Both the position numbers and the translations under genes were made by a program. Below are positions 1-5,295 of a DNA stretch of 5,389 nt, in pieces. The notes beneath the pieces are model-generated. The model was not told the DNA's origin. It made no database searches and saw only the letters and a list, made by a program, of their open reading frames with translations. Position 1 is the stretch's first letter. Each line of letters begins with the position of its first letter. Source of the stretch: an archaeon (GTDB lineage Archaea; Nanobdellota; Nanobdellia; Woesearchaeales; GW2011-AR9); contig JAHFRS010000086.1 in the NCBI GenBank assembly GCA_023266155.1, positions 1 to 5,389 on the forward strand, read 5' to 3'.

Positions 1-3
1 GAA

Positions 4-32
4 CGCACAATGAAGCAGCGACTTCATTGGCG
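4..32 (+). repeat. Bulged-A hairpin, copy 1 (forward)
   Basis: Perfect 8-bp stem: 5' arm CAATGAAG (8-15) pairs with 22-29 around the 6-base loop CAGCGA (16-21). Below it A7 is unpaired, and then CGC (4-6) pairs with GCG (30-32). A3 could also pair with T33. The same plan (3 basal pairs, bulged A on the 5' arm, uninterrupted stem, 6-base loop) recurs in all other complete copies in this window. Copy 2 starts at the very next base. The function is unknown. It is not followed by a T tract, so it is not a standard terminator. Confidence 0.75.
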
Positions 33-61
33 TACCGGTGAAATCGTTGTTTCACCGTGTA
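33..61 (-). repeat. Bulged-A hairpin, copy 2 (inverted)
   Basis: On the plus strand CGGTGAAA (36-43) pairs with 50-57 around the loop TCGTTG (44-49). T58 is unpaired on the 3' side, and TAC (33-35) pairs with GTA (59-61). Read on the minus strand this gives the family layout: three basal pairs, bulged A, 8-bp stem, loop CAACGA. It abuts copy 1 with no spacer and lies in the opposite orientation. In one transcript the two loops (CAGCGA and TCGTTG) are complementary over 6 bases, counting one G-U pair. Confidence 0.75.
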
Positions 62-178
62 TGTCAGCCTGCGGGAAACACCGCGAGAGGCGAGAAGACG
101 GTAACGCTTCACTTCAGAGAGCTAAACAAATACAGAATAAGTTTTAGTGATCTAACTTTATTATAATGGGAAGAAATC
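62..178. other. Structured leader region upstream of the isomerase gene
   Basis: No gene is visible here. Two further small hairpins can be drawn. GCGG (71-74) pairs with CCGC (81-84) around GAAACA, with GCC (67-69) and GGC (89-91) able to pair below. GAAG (94-97) pairs with CTTC (107-110), with A98 bulged and CG/CG (99-100, 105-106) closing a GTAA tetraloop. The second also carries a bulged A followed by C, like the edge hairpins, but its upper stem is only 2 bp. An AT-rich TTTATTATAA (157-166) lies too close to the start at 179 to be a normal archaeal TATA box for it. GGGAAG (168-173), 5 bases before the ATG, is a weak possible ribosome binding site. Confidence 0.35.
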
Positions 179-832
179 ATGAAACCACTTATCCTCGTTA
201 ACTTTAAAACTTACCCTGAAGCGACCGGGAAAAAAGCAGTAGAATTAGCCAGAAAAATTGCTGCCGTGAACAGCAGAAAATATCATGTAGCTATCGCTCC
301 GCCATTATTAGAACTGGAACACGTCTGTAAAGCAGTAAAGATCCTAGTCTTTGCCCAGCATGTTGATTCTTCTGGCTCAGGGGCTCACACCGGTGAAATT
401 ACTGCCAAAGATGTTAAAAAATTAGGAGCAGGTGGAACGTTACTGAATCATTCTGAGCGGAAATTGTCATTTTTGATCTTAAAAAACACAATCAAAGAAG
501 GCCAGAGAAATAAATTGGTTATCGTCGCCTGTGCCGGAACTTTGGCAGAAGTACAGAAAATTGCCGCTTTACATCCCGAATACATTGCCTATGAGCCTCC
601 GGAATTGATTGGCGGAAAAGTTTCCGTGACTGCTGAACCAGAAATTCTACTGAAAGCGGTTCGGCTGGTGAAAACTATCAGCCCCACGACGAAGATGCTA
701 TGTGGTGCAGGAATACACTCACGCGAAGATCTTCTTACGGCCCTACAGTTAGGAATGAAAGGCGTTTTATTATCACATGCCGTGGTGAAAGCTCACAATC
801 CCAAACGTTTTCTGGAAAAAATGATGAGATAA
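179..832 (+). CDS. tpiA: Triosephosphate isomerase, archaeal type
   Basis: Cytoplasmic TIM-barrel enzyme that interconverts dihydroxyacetone phosphate and glyceraldehyde 3-phosphate in glycolysis and gluconeogenesis. The 217-residue product has the short archaeal length. Catalytic positions are intact: N8 and K10 in VNFKTY, H91 in LLNHSE, and E139 in AYEPPELIG at the base of phosphate loop 6. FAQHVD (58-63), HTGEI (70-74) and CGAGI (175-179) are also typical of the archaeal branch. Two phosphate-contacting segments differ from the archaeal pattern I recall. Loop 6 reads IGGK where IGTG is usual, and loop 8 reads LLSHAV (197-202) where LLASGV is usual. The ATG at 179 is chosen because the N-terminal beta strand begins directly after it; the upstream ATG at 166 is out of frame. 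The gene is alone on its strand and converges on the toxin-antitoxin operon. The family assignment is secure; full activity is inferred from the catalytic residues. Confidence 0.95.
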   Translation: MKPLILVNFKTYPEATGKKAVELARKIAAVNSRKYHVAIAPPLLELEHVCKAVKILVFAQHVDSSGSGAHTGEITAKDVKKLGAGGTLLNHSERKLSFLILKNTIKEGQRNKLVIVACAGTLAEVQKIAALHPEYIAYEPPELIGGKVSVTAEPEILLKAVRLVKTISPTTKMLCGAGIHSREDLLTALQLGMKGVLLSHAVVKAHNPKRFLEKMMR

Positions 833-890
833 AGTGGCAGCGGATGCTCATACCACGGGCCTTCCACGATGACAAAGCTGAGGCCACTTT
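831..890 (+). terminator. Long stem-loop at the isomerase stop codon
   Basis: AAAGTGGC (831-838) is the perfect reverse complement of GCCACTTT (883-890). AGC (839-841) can add three pairs with GCT (877-879) across a 3-base bulge, leaving a loop of about 35 bases. It begins inside the TAA stop codon and lies between convergent genes, so it could mark the mRNA 3' end. The T stretch is short (887-891 region), and archaeal termination normally depends on T tracts rather than hairpins, so the role is uncertain. Confidence 0.35.
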
Positions 891-905
891 TGGTCCCATT
901 ATTGT

Positions 906-916
906 AAAAGAAAAAA
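906..916 (-). terminator. T-rich tract after the toxin gene
   Basis: The plus-strand A run at 906-916 reads TTTTTTCTTTT on the minus strand, starting ten bases past the toxin stop codon. A T tract directly downstream of the last gene is the usual archaeal intrinsic termination signal. It would end the antitoxin-toxin transcript before it runs antisense into the isomerase gene. Confidence 0.55.
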
Positions 917-925
917 CCATCCTTT

Positions 926-1267
926 CTAGAGGTCCAGACTTACCATTATTGCTTTATCAACTTTTATCATTAATTCTTTATCAAGGCTCCCCAACTTTCT
1001 GATAATTCTCTTTTTATCAATTGTTCTTATCTGGCCAAGGAGAATAGTAGAATCCTGGTCTAACCCAGTATATTTCTTTTCCACATAAACATTTATAGGG
1101 TACACTTTGGAGAAAATCTCAGAAGTGAGAGGAGCAACAATAATGGTGGGACTAAATTTGTTTCCAACATCGTTCTGGACGACAAGGGCAGGACGGGTTT
1201 TACCTTGCTCTGAGCCAATCACCGGATCCAAACTAACTAGAATAATGTCTCTTCGTTTAATTTCCAT
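926..1267 (-). CDS. mazF: MazF/PemK-family endoribonuclease toxin
   Basis: Toxin of a type II toxin-antitoxin module. MazF enzymes are ribosome-independent RNases that cut single-stranded RNA at short sequence-specific sites and arrest growth. The 113-residue product matches the family over its whole length (usual size about 110-120). It has the N-terminal strand GDI-like RRDIILVSLDP (5-15), the hallmark IGSEQGKTRPALVVQND (17-33), then SPTIIVAPLT (39-48), and LLGQIRTIDKKRI near residues 76-88. R25 and T48 fall at the same positions as the catalytic Arg and Thr of Bacillus EndoA/MazF, so an active enzyme is expected. The start lies 5 bases after the antitoxin stop codon, which implies one operon with antitoxin first and probable translational coupling; only a weak AAGG precedes the ATG. 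Cut-site specificity cannot be read from the sequence. Confidence 0.93.
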   Translation of the reverse strand: MEIKRRDIILVSLDPVIGSEQGKTRPALVVQNDVGNKFSPTIIVAPLTSEIFSKVYPINVYVEKKYTGLDQDSTILLGQIRTIDKKRIIRKLGSLDKELMIKVDKAIMVSLDL

Positions 1268-1272
1268 CCTTA

Positions 1273-1488
1273 TTATTCTAACTCTTTTTCCGTATACTTC
1301 CAGTCTTCCGTTACTTGCTGGCTTACTTTGACCATCTCCTGATAGCCTTCCTTTAGCTCCTTCTGCAGTGTGCTCATGGCGGTATCCTCAATTTTAACGA
1401 AAACTACCTGTTGCTCTTCCAACTCAATATTTTCCATCGGCTTTAACCATCCGTCCTCGTAAATGCACTTAACTTCTGTAGTCATCAT
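1273..1488 (-). CDS. MazE-like antitoxin with AF2212-type N-terminus
   Basis: Small acidic 71-residue antitoxin encoded directly before the MazF toxin. Residues 3-33 (TEVKCIYEDGWLKPMENIEL and the strand after it) match the AF2212-like/DUF104 fold, a beta-rich domain found mostly in archaeal antitoxins. Residues 37-71 are a predicted amphipathic helix whose LKEGYQEMVKV (45-55) resembles the ELxxGYxEMAxI segment by which CopG-type MazE antitoxins wrap and inhibit MazF. The likely job is therefore toxin neutralisation by the C-terminus and operator binding or dimerisation by the N-terminus; this division is inferred. Two adjacent ATGs exist (1488 and 1485). The second lies 27.5 bases from the centre of a TTTATAAA box, as in the two surface-protein genes, so it may be the true leaderless start. 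Alternatively GGGGTG at 1499-1504 would serve as a ribosome binding site for the first ATG. Confidence 0.85.
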   Translation of the reverse strand: MMTTEVKCIYEDGWLKPMENIELEEQQVVFVKIEDTAMSTLQKELKEGYQEMVKVSQQVTEDWKYTEKELE

Positions 1489-1498
1489 CTTTTATTAA

Positions 1499-1516
1499 CA
1501 CCCCTTTCTTTATAAA
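1499..1516 (-). promoter_or_regulatory. Antitoxin-toxin promoter (TATA box and possible RBS)
   Basis: On the minus strand TTTATAAA occupies 1509-1516, centred 24.5 bases before the first antitoxin ATG and 27.5 before the second, giving a nearly leaderless mRNA. GGGGTG (1499-1504), ten bases before the first ATG, resembles a ribosome binding site but would be used only by a longer transcript. A weaker box TTATTTAT (1535-1542) could start that transcript near 1512. Which box is used is not decided by the sequence. Confidence 0.6.
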
Positions 1517-1539
1517 TTCTTCCAGTTCTGTTGCATAAA

Positions 1540-1549
1540 TAACGCGTTA
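1540..1549. promoter_or_regulatory. 10-bp palindrome, candidate antitoxin operator
   Basis: TAACGCGTTA is a perfect palindrome about 24 bases upstream of the TTTATAAA box, and it overlaps the alternative box TTATTTAT. Type II antitoxins normally repress their own operon by binding inverted repeats at the promoter, so this is a reasonable operator candidate. Binding is inferred from position and symmetry only. Confidence 0.35.
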
Positions 1550-1571
1550 GTTTTTTCCCTCTTGAGATTTC

Positions 1572-1721
1572 CTAGGCTTTTGCGTATTCACAGATTTGCT
1601 CATACGCCCAGAACTTCCTTTTGACTTCATGACAAAGATGATCGAGCCTTCGTGAAGTATTTTCTGCAAATTTCCTCTTCACTGCCAAGTAAATTTTTAT
1701 ATTGATGGCAAATTGCGCCAA
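1572..1721 (-). CDS. Possible 49-residue hypothetical protein (weak)
   Basis: This is the best of several short frames in the 300-base gap between the antitoxin promoter and the 902-codon gene. From a TTG at 1721, with AGGT a few bases upstream, it runs 49 codons to TAG. A GTG at 1682 would give 36 codons. The predicted protein is basic and helical, with VKRKFAE and VKRKFWAYE about 20 residues apart. The five VKRKF codons differ only at third positions (four of five), as expected for a coding duplication. Against it, two other minus-strand frames are open over the same bases: 1627-1740 (37 codons, ATG) and 1547-1669 (40 codons, TTG, or 27 from an ATG at 1630). The first stops in an ATGA overlap with that internal ATG. 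No homolog is recognised. It may be a decayed gene or no gene. Confidence 0.25.
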   Translation of the reverse strand: MAQFAINIKIYLAVKRKFAENTSRRLDHLCHEVKRKFWAYEQICEYAKA

Positions 1722-1787
1722 ACTTTACCTGCACATCCATCTATTTCTGCCTATTTTTTTGATGTGTTCTGTCTAAGTTATGACGAT

Positions 1788-4496
1788 TCAGGAATCGCTG
1801 CTGCATCCGCTCTCGCCAGCGTCACAGACACGAACGTCACAGATACCATTGAGACATTCACCGAGAAAATTTCCCCGAAACTTATCGCAGGGTTTACCGT
1901 TATCATTATTTCCACAGCCACACTTATAGGGAAATTGTGGCCGCCCTTCAATCTCCAGAATACCATCACGCATAATTAAAGTGGTGGCAATGGCATTCCA
2001 TTGTTCTGGTGATTGTAAATTGGCCATGTTGCCAGTGTACACCACTTCCGTTTCGCAGAAATGTGCGCAGCCAAACTTGCCATCGCACCAGCCGTCATTT
2101 CGGCCGTCACCATTCGCGTCAATATAACTAAACGCCGGTTTGTTGTTGCACTTCTGCTCGACGTTAGTGCAGCCATCCTGGCCTTTCTGTCCACACCAGA
2201 GTATGTCGTTAAACAATTTATTGTCAGGCTCACCACTGCAAATATTTCCTCGAGTTCCATCACAAAGGCGGCGCTGAATTTCCCAAATGTATCCGTTATT
2301 GGAAGTCAGGGAAGTAAAAGGCTGGTTATTTACTTTCAACTCATCATAACATCCCGGTTCACGATTCACAAAGCAGGGCGGGTCATCGGGACCAAGCACT
2401 TCATAATCAGAATTACAGCAGTTGTGAGAAGTCTCAAAAGGACTGATCTCTTCAGAATCTTGCGGATCATCCCAATTCGTTGTGCCGTCGGGATTCGGGC
2501 CAAATTTATATTTATAGAACTGGCTTAATTCACCGGGCATGTAAGGATATGGATGTTCCGGATTCTGATGTGGCAGACATTCCTTCACATGCACATCAAT
2601 TTCTTTCGTTTGTTGTTGTGGGAAATTGCCACAGTAGTTGATAGTGTAAGACAGTTTAAGCCGGTCAGGACGATCATCGGCGGTAACAGCTCTAAAAGGC
2701 AGGGGAAAGGCAAAATCAGGATTATTTTTGATGTTTTGGATATTAGCTTCGTCAGTATACTCGCTCAAGGCACAGACAGCCTTGACTTCTTCCCGCAGCG
2801 GAAGGTTATAGCAGAAGTGGCCTACATCTTGAATCAGATTCCTGTTAGGAAGAGTAAAAATAGGTTCATCATTGTAGGTGAATATAATATCTTCCGCTGC
2901 GGTCACCGCGGCCGTCAGCCCGGGAATGGTAATATCCATAAATACTGGATCTTCATTAGAGACGACGTAGGCAGTTCCGCCGAGTGAGGAATGTAAGCCC
3001 TCAGAATGATATTCTGGCGGTGGATGCTCATATTCATCAGGAAAGTGCAGCGAAACCTCCGTCGTCATGGGCCGATCCACTAAGATGCGGACCGTCTGCT
3101 GGTCGACAGCATGATGCTCATCGTTGGCCTTAACAATGAGTTCATAACGGTTTTCATGAAGGTTATAGACTTGATCCGACCTGCTATGAAAATTATTATA
3201 ATTATCTGCTCCTCTTATCGTCTCTGGATGGCCTTGGCGCTCAAATTCATACTTTACAATCGTATCTTCATCGGCATCAATTGCCTTTGCCGTAATATCA
3301 ATCGTTCCCAACTCATCCAGATGTCCAGCTGAATCCTGATGATTTTTCACCACAAGATAATCATACTCGGCGTCAGGACAAGGATAACGAGAAATATAAT
3401 CTAACGCCGGTGGACGATTTTGCCGCGCTACCCTGAACGTATATGGTTCTAATTGCAGAACTTTTCCCACCGGAGCCGTAAAACTGAAAATATCGTCGCC
3501 CGTTGCCGGTAAACTGAATTTTTCCCACTGCAGATCTAATGATTGATAGACATCTGAGGATAAGCTGCGGTCACAGAGGTAATACCCATTCGTACTTCTG
3601 CATAACGGTGGAGAACCGGGAGGAGAACCTTCCTCGCTGCCATAGCTGAACAGGGGCTGTAGAAGCTGTTCTTTATCATACCTAAAATCTACAAACTTCT
3701 GGTCCCATTGTAAGGGAAAGGCGACCGCTGTATCCAATAATTTTTTAAATTCAGTGTGATAAAAAAAATCAAATGTCGTTAAATGAAAGAATTCTTCTCC
3801 CCCAATACGAAAAGTTAACGGATATTCCGCTTTGACGCTGATACCATCGGGATGAATGTCTAGTTTAAGGTCAACATCTGTCCTCACTAATTGAGCTTGG
3901 CTCGCGACATTGATGTGCAGAAATTCGTCAACACAGCTCAGCATCCGGCTGGCTAAAAAGCGCTGTAAATCATCTTCTATCGTGCTGGTCCTTAACGCTA
4001 ACGTGCCAAAGCCGACCGTGGTATTAGGATATTTATACGTGCAGAATGCCGGCGGATGGAGGTCGTCATTACAGGGATAAGCATTGGAAAAAGCAGGATA
4101 TTCTTCTGCGGTGATGCCGTAAGCAACCCGGCCGGTAGAGTAGTCGTCCAGCTTTTCGAGAGGAGCTAACAGCGTACCGGTTCGGCCTTCCATGAATTCT
4201 TTCCTTCCTCCGGGCTGGTCAGACCAGATTCTTCCCTGCCGGCCAAGGAGAATCAAGCCTTTTTCCAGTTCATCATGAAGGCAGTCATCCATATAAATCC
4301 GTAGGGCTTCTTTCTGGAAGGCTTTAGATAAAATCAATTCGTGTTCCCGCTGAAGATCAGTTTTAACAGTTTTAGACGTGAGCATAATCACAAACAGAAA
4401 AGCAAACAGGATCAGCAGCCCCAAAATCATAAAAATGGTTAACTGAGCTTTACGATGAGCTTTATGACTAGTCCTATCAAGCCTCTTTGTGTTCAT
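1788..4496 (-). CDS. Large membrane-anchored, Cys-rich extracytoplasmic protein
   Basis: A 902-residue protein of unknown function. A short basic N-terminus (KRLDR, HKAHRK) precedes a single hydrophobic span at about 17-40 that starts KAQLTIF, like the KGQ(I/V)TIF anchors common in DPANN surface proteins. After it, YMDDCLHDELEKGLILLGRQG (68-88) fits the C-x3-EGL-LLG-QGG block that I associate with the same group. The rest should lie outside the cytoplasm. About 380-475 resembles a cadherin/PKD-like beta sandwich (AIDADEDT near 405-412, KANDEH near 456-461). The last 210 residues hold 19 of the 30 cysteines and a calcium-loop pattern DANGDGRND (793-801), so a disulfide- or calcium-stabilised tail is likely. 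The ATG at 4496 is supported by a TATA box 27.5 bases upstream and the absence of an RBS. It lies 65 bases after the 192-residue protein gene on the same strand. The frame is intact throughout. The role (adhesion, pilus-related or cell-surface binding) is inferred from architecture only. Confidence 0.85.
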   Translation of the reverse strand: MNTKRLDRTSHKAHRKAQLTIFMILGLLILFAFLFVIMLTSKTVKTDLQREHELILSKAFQKEALRIYMDDCLHDELEKGLILLGRQGRIWSDQPGGRKEFMEGRTGTLLAPLEKLDDYSTGRVAYGITAEEYPAFSNAYPCNDDLHPPAFCTYKYPNTTVGFGTLALRTSTIEDDLQRFLASRMLSCVDEFLHINVASQAQLVRTDVDLKLDIHPDGISVKAEYPLTFRIGGEEFFHLTTFDFFYHTEFKKLLDTAVAFPLQWDQKFVDFRYDKEQLLQPLFSYGSEEGSPPGSPPLCRSTNGYYLCDRSLSSDVYQSLDLQWEKFSLPATGDDIFSFTAPVGKVLQLEPYTFRVARQNRPPALDYISRYPCPDAEYDYLVVKNHQDSAGHLDELGTIDITAKAIDADEDTIVKYEFERQGHPETIRGADNYNNFHSRSDQVYNLHENRYELIVKANDEHHAVDQQTVRILVDRPMTTEVSLHFPDEYEHPPPEYHSEGLHSSLGGTAYVVSNEDPVFMDITIPGLTAAVTAAEDIIFTYNDEPIFTLPNRNLIQDVGHFCYNLPLREEVKAVCALSEYTDEANIQNIKNNPDFAFPLPFRAVTADDRPDRLKLSYTINYCGNFPQQQTKEIDVHVKECLPHQNPEHPYPYMPGELSQFYKYKFGPNPDGTTNWDDPQDSEEISPFETSHNCCNSDYEVLGPDDPPCFVNREPGCYDELKVNNQPFTSLTSNNGYIWEIQRRLCDGTRGNICSGEPDNKLFNDILWCGQKGQDGCTNVEQKCNNKPAFSYIDANGDGRNDGWCDGKFGCAHFCETEVVYTGNMANLQSPEQWNAIATTLIMRDGILEIEGRPQFPYKCGCGNNDNGKPCDKFRGNFLGECLNGICDVRVCDAGESGCSSDS

Positions 4497-4519
4497 TGAC
4501 GGGAATAAAAGAGGGAAAG

Positions 4520-4527
4520 ATTATAAA
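4520..4527 (-). promoter_or_regulatory. TATA box of the 902-codon gene
   Basis: The minus strand reads TTTATAAT here, preceded by AACC, and is centred 27.5 bases before the ATG at 4496. With the usual archaeal spacing, transcription would start at or within about two bases of the ATG, giving a leaderless mRNA. No purine-rich ribosome binding site lies between box and ATG. The T-rich stretch between the box and the ATG (TCTTTCCCTCTTTTA on the minus strand) could also terminate the upstream transcript. Confidence 0.65.
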
Positions 4528-4561
4528 GGTTATTGCCGCCTAAAATAGAAGTTATTTAATT

Positions 4562-5140
4562 TTACGTCACCTGTACAATAATCTTCTGGGCATTGCCGTA
4601 CTGTTGTTCACCGGTCATAGCCCTAGCATCAAAGATATACTGTCCGGGAAGAGCTTCGTTGGGAACAGCAATGAGAATTTCCCAACTGTCATGCTGACTT
4701 TCTGCAATCGTCTTAGGATTATGATCATACAGCGGCCAGTTGTCTACGGCAGCACGCTCAAGAGTGGAGATGATGTCATGATTATCCCCATCTGATACTT
4801 TAAATAAGGAGACGATCACATTAAACTCTTTACTTTCACCGATGTTCAGGACGCCTAAACCAAAAACGTGATTCTTGCCGCGTTCAATCGTGGCAGAATG
4901 GTAGGGAAGAACCACTTGCTTTCCCTGATCCACCAAAAGACGTTCTAACTCTTCTTGGGTTTGTTTATCCAATGTGCCCTGTAATTCACCTGCTCCACCG
5001 AGCAGTTTATACAGCAGCGTAATGCCTCCGGCGAGGACGACAAGAGAAATAATGACTGTCACCAGCATATTGACGGATAATTCCAACGCACCTTTTTTAT
5101 TGCGACGGATCATCGTATTAAGTTTCACTTTTATAGCCAT
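4562..5140 (-). CDS. Pilin-like membrane-anchored extracytoplasmic protein
   Basis: A 192-residue protein. It has a basic N-terminus (IRRNKKG, 11-17), then ALELSVNML and one hydrophobic helix (about 21-44), a charged stretch (about 51-76) suggesting a helical stalk, and a beta-rich C-terminal half (about 78-192) ending in strand-like KIIVQVT. KKG followed by a small residue and a nearby Glu before a long hydrophobic helix recalls archaeal class III (type IV pilin-like) signal peptides, and KKG-ELSVNM anchors are frequent in DPANN surface proteins. Whether a prepilin peptidase cuts after G17 is not certain. The ATG at 5140 is preferred over a TTG at 5161: a TTTATAAA box is centred 28.5 bases before this ATG, so the TTG would lie upstream of the transcript start, and AGGA stands five bases before the ATG. 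It lies directly upstream of the 902-codon surface protein gene and may share a role with it. The exact function is unknown. Confidence 0.82.
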   Translation of the reverse strand: MAIKVKLNTMIRRNKKGALELSVNMLVTVIISLVVLAGGITLLYKLLGGAGELQGTLDKQTQEELERLLVDQGKQVVLPYHSATIERGKNHVFGLGVLNIGESKEFNVIVSLFKVSDGDNHDIISTLERAAVDNWPLYDHNPKTIAESQHDSWEILIAVPNEALPGQYIFDARAMTGEQQYGNAQKIIVQVT

Positions 5141-5164
5141 TTTAATCCTGTTTTGCTTCAAGAG

Positions 5165-5172
5165 TTTATAAA
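5165..5172 (-). promoter_or_regulatory. TATA box of the pilin-like gene
   Basis: Minus-strand TTTATAAA, preceded by CGAAAT (a good BRE-like purine stretch), is centred 28.5 bases before the ATG at 5140. This is the strongest archaeal promoter match in the window. It shows that the transcript starts near 5142, so the gene begins at the ATG and is nearly leaderless. Confidence 0.75.
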
Positions 5173-5181
5173 TTTCGTGTA

Positions 5182-5295
5182 CTATCTGAAAGTTGTCAAC
5201 ATTAAATTAATCATCTGTGGAACAATCACCAGAATAATTAACACCAGCAGAATAGACTTGATACGCTGATGAAGTCGTTGTCCACAGTGAAGCAA
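5182..5295 (-). CDS. Possible small single-span membrane protein
   Basis: An open frame of 37 codons from a TTG at 5295, or 40 from a GTG at 5304, ends in TAG ten bases before the TATA box of the pilin-like gene. A basic stretch (QRLHQRIK) is followed by a hydrophobic run (SILLVLIILVIVP and beyond) and a short tail LMLTTFR. The pattern is that of a single transmembrane helix with a cytoplasmic N-terminus. It lies on the same strand as the two surface-protein genes. Against it: there is no ATG start, no clear RBS or TATA box, and the start codons lie inside hairpin copy 3. T-rich sequence can also encode hydrophobic stretches by chance. It is not recognised as a known family. Confidence 0.35.
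   Translation of the reverse strand: MLHCGQRLHQRIKSILLVLIILVIVPQMINLMLTTFR
5271..5280 (-). repeat. Half copy of the bulged-A hairpin
   Basis: GAAGTCGTTG is the exact reverse complement of CAACGACTTC (5293-5302), the loop and 3' arm start of the next hairpin. It has no matching 5' arm of its own. It may be the remnant of an inverted copy, or it may pair with 5293-5302 to form a 10-bp stem that excludes the fold of copy 3. Confidence 0.45.

Noticed and set aside
157..166. TTTATTATAA as the TATA box of the isomerase gene
   Set aside because: Its centre is only about 17 bases before the ATG, so transcription would begin inside the gene. No better box at the usual distance is clear.
1..178. tRNA or C/D box RNA
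   Set aside because: No T-loop GTTCRA motif, acceptor pairing or anticodon arm was found. Box C-like (TGATGA at 5268-5273) and box D-like (CTGA) matches occur singly, without the required pairing.
735..1331. Plus- and minus-strand open frames at 700-1002, 735-920 and 1107-1331
   Set aside because: They overlap the isomerase or toxin-antitoxin genes, show no family motif, and are explained as shadow frames of those genes.
3121..3126. TCGTTG loop sequence inside the 902-codon gene (also near 4654)
   Set aside because: The flanking bases do not pair, so these are chance hexamer matches and not hairpin family members.
1713..3332. Plus-strand and alternate minus-strand frames within the 902-codon gene (1713-1979, 1976-2263, 2061-2528, 2553-2987, 3111-3332)
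   Set aside because: They are antisense or out of frame to a continuous, well-supported gene and show no recognisable domain.
5141..5161. Longer pilin-like protein starting at TTG 5161
   Set aside because: The TTTATAAA box at 5165-5172 would place the transcript start downstream of this TTG, and an ATG with a nearby AGGA lies at the right distance.
4604..5171. Plus-strand frames at 4604-4795 and 4974-5171
   Set aside because: They are antisense to the pilin-like gene. The hydrophobic look of the second one comes from the reverse complement of the membrane-anchor region.
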